Origin: Voacanga thouarsii
Taxonomy: Eukaryota > Streptophyta > Magnoliopsida > Gentianales > Apocynaceae
Direction of reading: 5' to 3'
NCBI GenBank assembly: GCA_026120185.1
Contig: JANUWF010001819.1
Location: 372,001 to 436,000, forward strand
Length of the DNA stretch: 64,000 nt
Made by a program: the position numbers and the translations under genes. Numbering within the stretch: position 1 is the first letter of the stretch; each line of letters opens with the position of its first letter. Positions 57,650-64,000 of this stretch are shown in pieces. Under the pieces are notes generated by a model. The model made no database searches. It was not told the DNA's origin and saw only the letters and a program-made list of their open reading frames with translations.

Positions 57650-59540
57650 TTGTTATGTGTGGTCTACAGACAATGTTTTGGCATGAAAAACTATTTTCAT
57701 GTATTCGTGCTTATCTTTGTTCGCTGTGAAAATCATTTTCACTCGAGTCAAAATCGTTTCGAGCTTTGTGGGTTAGGTCTGTAGTACAATATGATTGGGT
57801 AAAAGTTATAGCATATTTCGAAAGGTGCTTTATTTATCTGCTGAAAATTTTTTGCAGAAAAACGTTTTCTTAAACATGGTAGTTGCCCTTCATTTCATCT
57901 TGTAAATTTGATTTTCTGTTTTGTTTTGTCTAAACTAACAAATTAGTTGTTATTTTGAGCTTCAAAACAGAAAATTCTGTTGAGAATTGTTCTCACTAAA
58001 ATTCTGCAGAAGATTAGGGCACCAAAAATTGTTTCTAGAAAATTTTTCTAAAAATCGCTGCCACTTCCCGACTGCAGCCGGTGCCGGCTCTGGCCTCCAA
58101 ATCGGCGCCGGTTCCGTTCTCTTCGTGATGTCTAGAAATTATTTTTGGAAGAGAAAAATTTTTGGAAACCAGAACAGAGCCGGCGCCAGCTCTGGCTTCC
58201 AAACCGGTGCCGGTTATGCTCTGTTTTGCATGATCCAATTGTTTTAAAAAAAATTGGAATAGAATTTTGAAAAGGGAAAAATCTTATTTGATGAGATGTG
58301 GCAAAATAAAAATTTTTCCAAGGGGGCACTGCCCCCCTGACCCCCGCGGGACTTCCATTTTCGTTGCCGGAGATGGGACCCAAAAGCATTTTCTAAAAAT
58401 TAGTTTTGAGACAAACAATTTTATTTTTCAAAACAGTGATTTTAAAATTTTAAAATTAATGTATTTTTCTAAAATATTGATTTTAGAATTTGTTTTATTT
58501 TTCCAAAATAGTGATTTTGGAATAATAAAAGTATATGTTTATTTTATTTAAACATAGTCAATGGCATGGTGGATGATTATGGACTAAAACTAATTATATC
58601 TGTTCATGCATTTTACAGTTTTGATATTTATGAAATAGGGCCTGCGTGTCCTGCCTTCTCTAGAATTCTTATGTAATTCTCTTCTCATCTAACTCACTTA
58701 GAATGTAACTCGAGGTTTTCTCTCTTTAGGAAATTATGTAATTAGTTTACATAGGTTAGATAGGAGTATACTTATTTTTAATTTTGGAGATGGCAACCAA
58801 AACAAGGCGAGAATGTAAGACCTTCTACTTAAATCATGCATGAACACATAGGGTTAACTATGTCAATTTCTTTTATGACTCAAAGAAATTAATTTTGGAA
58901 AAGACCATAACTATGCCACGTAATCGCTTTGTTACCATGATTATCAATTATGTGATTTATTGATTTTTATGCATGTCATTGAATGAAATCACTAAAAGGA
59001 ACAAATCCCTCAATTAATATTAAACATAATTCCTTCCGTTAATATAGTAAGAACGAGAGTCTTTTTTCGAGACCAGGTTGTTGGGCAAACCCAAGCCTAC
59101 TTGATATTGGGCATGTTCAAGATATGGAATTAAATTCCTGATTAATGGGTTGGGTTTAACTAAATTCTTTATCCCGGTTGGGCAAACTCAAGCATAAAGA
59201 AATTTAGAGGAAAAGTTAGGGTAGCCCAAAAGGCTTTAAGATTAAAAGCTATAAATCACCCAATGATCCAGTAGTTATATACGATGAAATTGGTATTAGA
59301 TATCTACCAATGAACTTAAGGGTAGCTTATTGGACAAACCCAAGATTATTCTTGAGGAATTTGGATACCGGTCCACTAGGAAAGCTTCAAATAGGCCTTC
59401 CCAAATCAATAGTGGGGGCTATTGGTTTGAGTAAAATAGTGGAGTAAAAATGTGTTCAATTAAAGTCCTAATTATTTGTATATTATGTGCATATACAAGT
59501 GGCTAATTCTCTCTATCTTTACATCTAGGTCACTTGTATC
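57650..59540 (+). other. Copia-C copy 2 leader with GC-rich modules
   Basis: 1.9 kb noncoding. Two CCGGCGCCGG-type modules at 58074-58121 and 58174-58223 and a GGGGGCACTGCCCCC hairpin at 58321-58345 stand out in an AT-rich stretch; a GGCCTGCGTGT motif near 58639 is shared with the Copia-B leader (near 5025). Open frames here (57987-58551, both strands) have no known domain. Confidence 0.75.
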
Positions 59541-60155
59541 ATGTCAAAAAACTTGAACTTACATAGCATTTTGAAAACCAACAAGTTAACCGAATTAAAC
59601 TATCTCAACTGGTATAGAAATTTGAGAATCGTTCTCAAATCGAAAAAGTTACTATACGTGCTAGATGCTCCTATTCCACCACCACCAGCCCAAGATGCTT
59701 ATGCTGATGAGCATGTTGTCCACAAGAGGGACAAGGAGGATAGTGATACAGCATCATGTATTATGCTGGCATCCATGACTCCTGAGTTGCAAAAATAGCA
59801 TGAGCATATGGATGCTCAATCGATCATTTTACATATTCGAGAGCTGTTTGATGCCCAAGCCAAAACTGAGATATACGAGATCTCAAAGCAACTATTCCGT
59901 TGCAAAATGGCAGAGGGTTCTTCTGTGGCCACTCATGGGCTGAAGATGTTGGGCTTGTTAGAGAAGCTTGGATCTCTCGGGTTTGCAATGGATCATGACT
60001 TAAGTGTTGACTTAATTCAGCAGTCTTTACCTAATAGTTTCTCACAATTTGTGATTAACTATAAGATGAATAAGATTAAGTCCACCATTCCTGAGTTGAT
60101 CAATCTTCTCAAAACTGCGGAGTCCTCCATGAAGAAGGATTCTAATGCAGTTTAA
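59541..60155 (+). pseudogene. Copia-C copy 2 gag (one internal stop, 205 codons)
   Basis: Start ATG 59541. The opening NYLNWYRNLRIVLK has the same layout as Copia-B gag. TAG at 59796 (LQK, stop, HEHMDAQ) interrupts one continuous frame, likely from a Gln codon, and TAA at 60153 separates it from the Lys-rich nucleocapsid that continues in the same frame. No shift. Confidence 0.87.
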
Positions 60156-61655
60156 ATGGTAGAATCTTTCTCTTCTAAGAAGAAAGTTCAAAAGAAGAAG
60201 AAGAAGGCTCCCATGAAGCCCAAATGTGGTGTGAACAAGAAGGACGTAGCTACCAAGGGCCTATGCCATCATTGTGGGAAGATGGGCCATTGGAGGCGCA
60301 ACTGCAAAGCCTACATGGAAACCATTAAGGACAAGAAGCAGAAGGAGAAGCTTACAAGCACTTCTACTTCTACTCTGGGTATGTTTATGATTGAGATAAA
60401 TACTGCCTTTAGAAATGAGATACGGGTATTGGATACTGGATATGGATCTCATTTACCCAATAACTTGCAGGGAGTAAAGAGTAGTAGAAGGCTAGAGAAA
60501 GGCGATGTGGACCTACGTACTGCAAATGGGGTAAAGGTTGTTGCACTTGTTTTGGGGACATACGAGCTGAACCTACCTTCGGGATTAATTCTAGAACTGG
60601 AAAACTATTATTATGTACCAGTTTTAATGAAAAACATTATCTCAATTGCGTGTTTTGACTTATGTAGATTTCATTTAATACTTAAGAATAAATGTTGTTC
60701 TTTTTCTTTGAATGATATTCACAATGGTTCAACAACTTTGGTTAATGGTTTATATGTTCTAGACTTGGATAATCTAATTCTCAATATAAACAATAAAAAA
60801 CCTAAAATAGATAACTCTAACACCTCTTACTTATGGCAATGTCATTTGGGCCATGTAAACAAAAATCGTGTTTCTAAGTTGCACAAGTTTGGTGACTTAG
60901 GGTCATTTGATTATGAATCATATGGCATATGCAAGTCTTGTTTACTTGGTAAAATGACTAAAACTTATTTTCCAGGAAAAGGAGAACGGGCCAAGGAGCT
61001 ATTAGAACTCATACATTCTGATGTATGTGGCCCAATGTCAATACATGCAAGAGGAGGTTATAACTATTTCATAACCTTTATCGATGATTTCTCACGATAC
61101 GGGTATTTGTATTTAATGAAATACAAATTTAAGGCCTTTGAAAGGTTCAAAGACTTCAAGAATGAAATAGGGAAACAACTTGGCAAAAGTATTAAGATTC
61201 TAAGATCCGATCGAGGAGGAGAATACTTGAGCCAAGAGTTTTTAAGTTATCTTAGAGATAATGGGATATTATCTCAATGGACTCCACCACATACACCTCA
61301 ACATAACGGTGTATCTGAGAGAAGGAATCAAACCCGTCTAGACATGGTACGGACCATGATGGCTTCTGCAAACCTACCAAAATCATTTTAGGGGTATGCA
61401 CTTGAAACTTTTGTTTATGTACTAAATAGAGTTCCAACAAAATATGTTGATACTACCCCATTTAAGATGTTCTTTGGTAAGAAACCAAAGTTATCTCACT
61501 TGCGAGTATAGAGTTGTCCTACCTTTGTTAAAAGGCCACAGTCAGACAAACTTGATAGTAAGTCAGACAAGTGTTTGTTTATGGGATATTCGAAAGAATA
61601 TTTCGGATATTACTTCTACCTACCCTCCGAAAACAAATTGTTTGTTTCGAAGTAA
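60156..61655 (+). pseudogene. Copia-C copy 2 nucleocapsid, protease and integrase
   Basis: In frame with gag and open for 411 codons (60156-61391): a Lys-rich run, a complete CCHC knuckle (CHHCGKMGHWRRNC), protease VLDTGYGSHL with catalytic Asp, then the zinc region (LWQCHLGHVN, CKSCLLGK) and integrase core with IHSDVCGP (Asp), FIDDFSRYG (Asp), SDRGGEYL and NGVSERRNQ (Glu). TAG at 61389 (SF, stop, GYALE) and TAG at 61509 (RV, stop, SC) both sit where Trp is expected. The C-terminal part (CLFMGYSKEYFGYYF) runs to a TAA near 61653. All catalytic residues are present. Confidence 0.88.
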
Positions 61656-62438
61656 GAAGGAGCACATACTCAAAGGGGACAGTAGGAGTACGATTGAACT
61701 TAGTGAAGTTCATAAAGATCAAACAAACAAGGATCAACCATCTAACTCAACATCTATTGAGAGAATAGATGAACCTTCTAATACACAAGAGCCTCGTAGA
61801 TCTAGTAGGATACGTGTGGCACCTGAGAGATATGGATTTCTCATTAGTGACCACAGTGACATATTTCTCATAGATGAAGATGAGCCTACTACCTACAAAG
61901 ATGTTCTGAACAGTTCAGAATCTGACAAATAGCTTGAGGACATGAAGTCAGAGATGGATTCCATGTACGACAACCAAGTATAGACTTTGGTTGATCCACC
62001 TAAAGGAATTAAACTTATTAGGTGCAAGTGGGTTTTCAAGAAGAAAACGGACATGGATGGTAACTTAGTTACCTATAAAGCACGTCTAATGGTGAAGGGT
62101 TATCGTCAATAACATTGTATTGACTATGATGAAACCTTCTCACCAGTAGCCATGTTGAAATCCATCGGGATACTCCTAACCATTGCTACTCATCATGATT
62201 ATGAGATTTGGCAAATGGATGTGAAAATAGTTTTCCTAAATGGAAATCTGACTGAGAAAGTATATATGACACAACCTGAGGGTTTCACATCCAATGATAG
62301 CACAAAGGTGTGCAAGCTGCAAAGGTCCATTTATGGACTTAAGCAGGTTTCTAGGAGTTGGAACATCCATTTTGATGAAACAATAAAAGAGTTTAGTTTC
62401 ATTCAAAACATAAATGAGCCTTGTGTATACAAAAAGGT
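61656..62438 (+). pseudogene. Copia-C copy 2 RT N-terminal part (broken, truncated)
   Basis: After a one-base shift near 61650 the linker (RRSSRIRVAPERYGFL) and RT start follow. Stops at 61930 (K, stop, LED) and 61981 (V, stop, TLV) replace Trp, and a TAA at 62110 precedes FSPVAMLKSIG. Then QMDVKIVFLNG (catalytic Asp kept), SIYGLKQVSRSW and EPCVYKK, where homology ends at 62438, before YVDD. Without the palm's Asp pair it cannot polymerise. Confidence 0.87.
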
Positions 62439-63014
62439 ATTTTTTGCTTGTTTATAGGGGTTAATATGAATAGTGAAGAGAAATCTACTTTCTTGAGGCT
62501 ATTTATTCCCAAAAGCAAAAGGAAGAAAGAAAAAATGTTGAAAAATGATGAATGATGACTTTAAGGTGGCCAATATGGTTTATGAAGAGGAATCCATTCA
62601 CTTGAGGCTATCAATTCACTAAGTCATTGAGGAAAAAAGTAGAGTGTTTTCTTTAAATCATAACTTGAGTTGTGTGATTTGGATTTATAATGCTTAAGTT
62701 GGTAGGTAGCTTGACTTGTATAATTCATACTATCTATGTTTGTGCTTGAAGGGTGAAATAATTTTCTTAGACTAAGGTATACACATGATTAATTTAACTT
62801 CAAGAGTTCTATTGTGTCTTATCAAATGCTTCGAGTTGCAATTATTTTCAAATGGATGGATGAATGGCAAAAGTTCTATCTAAAGTTTGAAGATAAGTTA
62901 TAAGCCTTGTTATGATCAAAATTTTGGAAGAATAAAAGCTTGTGTTTTCTTGATTATTTTCTTAATTTAAGTTTTTTGCTTGAGGACAAGTAAAGGTTCA
63001 AGTTTGGGGGAAAG
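62439..63014 (+). mobile_element. Gyp-A copy 3: Tat/Athila-like 3' internal end
   Basis: Noncoding sequence ending in TTGCTTGAGGACAAGTAAAG, then a G-rich tract (AGTTTGGGGGAAAG), the classic 3' end of plant Tat/Athila elements. It is joined to the Copia-C RT at 62438 with no visible duplication, so a deletion or recombination joint. Confidence 0.75.
63001..63014 (+). other. Gyp-A copy 3 polypurine tract
   Basis: AGTTTGGGGGAAAG immediately before TGATAGGGGCTAAAT. Confidence 0.85.
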
Positions 63015-64000
63015 TGATAGGGGCTAAATTTATCGCTATTTTCCTAGTTATTTGATGCTAATTTGAGATTTTGTTTAAAGTAATAAATATGCATATTCCT
63101 TCCTATTTGATATTTTGCTTGCTGAGAATGTTTTGGTTGAATTTGTGCAGGATTTAAGAGATTTCGAGCAAAAAGTCTAAATTTCTAGCCTTGACTTGGC
63201 ACCAAGTCAAGCTTATGCACCAAGCGCAGGGTCTGCTCTGGAAAAACATAGCACAAGTTGAGGAGCAAACCAGAATGCACTTGGCACTAGGTGGGTCGAA
63301 GTGACCCAGCGCCAGGTCTGATCTATACAGAGGCAATTTTGTACACAAATTTGGTCTCTTCCATTGGATTTTGGTATTTTCCAAAATTCTACTCGGACTA
63401 GACTTCTCAAGCTACGAATTTTAGTATTAAGGGAGCTTATAAAGATAAGAAAAACACAAGAGAAAGTAGTGAATCCAAGGATCAAAGTTTCCAATCACTC
63501 ACAAGAAGGAGAGATTCATCATTCAAGGATCATTATTCAAGAACGTTTTCAAAGAGAAGAATGAGGGATTGTCTATGAGTTCTTTCTTTAACCTTTGTTT
63601 TCTTTTTCTAGAATAATGGTGTAATTAATGTTTTTATTGTAATTTAACATTATTTTGGGATTCAAGGTTTTTGGATTAATTTAGCTATTTGGTTAATTTT
63701 CTATCATTCTTAGTATTTGATTACTTGTAATTATGGAAAAGTTGATGAAGTTAGATGTGCTTCTAATTAACTTGGGAAACGATATTAGGAGTTGATTTAA
63801 TTTTATTAATTTTATATTTGTTATTTCTTAACGGACTTGGGAAACGAAGTTAAGACAAAGAACTAAGGTAATCAAAGATTAGTTAATTTTGCCTAGAGTA
63901 TAATGTTATTGGCTAATTCATGTTCATTATCACCTAGAGTATATGGATAACTATTGAAGGATAAGTTTAATCCATCTTTTTGGTTTTGTTGGTTTGATTG
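63015..64000 (+). repeat. Gyp-A copy 3 3' LTR (runs off the window)
   Basis: Starts TGATAGGGGCTAAATT. It is colinear with the LTRs at 31966 and 49343 (TTCCTAGTTATTTGA, TTGTCTATGAGTTCTTTCTTT) but more diverged, so a third subfamily. Where the others carry GC-rich modules it has CTTGGCACCAAGTCAAG and GTGACCCAGCGCCAGG at 63192-63325. The LTR end is beyond the window. Confidence 0.82.

Larger units (their letters stand above)
55905..62438 (+). mobile_element. Copia-C copy 2: 5' LTR through partial RT (3' truncated)
   Basis: 5' LTR, initiator-Met primer site, 1.9-kb leader, and a gag-pol region running to the middle of RT at 62438, where Tat/Athila-like 3' sequence takes over. RT is lost before the YVDD motif; RNase H and the 3' LTR are missing. 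It is inserted in the CACTA fragment; the left flank is TGAGA, with no right flank to compare. Gag and leader features resemble Copia-B, so the two are related lineages. Confidence 0.87.

Overview
This window is plant nuclear DNA made almost wholly of LTR retrotransposons inserted into one another. I see no host protein gene, rRNA gene, intact tRNA gene, CRISPR array or bacterial operon. Evidence for a plant genome: Ty1/copia gag-pol remnants of plant type, primer sites matching plant initiator-Met tRNA (copia) and Asp tRNA (gypsy), chromovirus-like and Tat/Athila-like gypsy LTRs, and a CACTA (En/Spm) fragment. A large-genome flowering plant, probably a eudicot, fits; the species cannot be read from this sequence. 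Family names used here (Copia-A, B, C; Gyp-T; Gyp-A) are my own labels.

Left half (1-31965). The outermost element is an old minus-strand Copia-A. Its RT starts at base 1, gag starts at 2506, its leader is broken by insertions, and its 5' LTR is at 30205-31965. Into its leader went a full-length plus-strand Copia-B (2793-11343, target duplication AGTAC) and a Gyp-T solo LTR (12269-29702, ATAGA). The Gyp-T LTR holds a second gypsy LTR (13977-29650). That one holds a Copia-A solo LTR (14347-26177, TTCGT/TTTGT), which in turn holds a complete minus-strand Copia-A (16178-25969, TATGT). This is a five-deep nest, and matching target duplications order four of its five layers.

Middle (31966-48332). 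A Tat/Athila-like element with LTR, Asp-tRNA primer site, broken gag and a plant-transposon-protein-like ORF, but no pol, is cut at 37288 by an 11-kb block of Gyp-T LTR sequence. In that block one LTR has inserted into another of its own family (ATGAT duplication), and a 1210-bp segment has been amplified to about four nearly identical units.

Right (48333-64000). This is a mosaic: a Copia-C RNase H end with its 3' LTR (split by a second Tat/Athila-like element), a minus-strand Copia-A gag fragment, a truncated Copia-C LTR, a 28-bp inverted repeat, a CACTA transposase-associated domain, a Copia-C 5' half (5' LTR, leader, gag to partial RT), and the 3' end plus LTR of a third Tat/Athila-like element running off the window.

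Almost every gag-pol frame is broken, mostly by stops explained by C-to-T or G-to-A change. The exception is the Copia-B RT-RNase H frame (8192-9796). The strongest leads are the GC-rich CCGGCGCCGG-type module shared by unrelated copia and gypsy elements, the self-insertion-derived 1210-bp array, and a tRNA-like pair of Pol III boxes inside the Gyp-T LTR.
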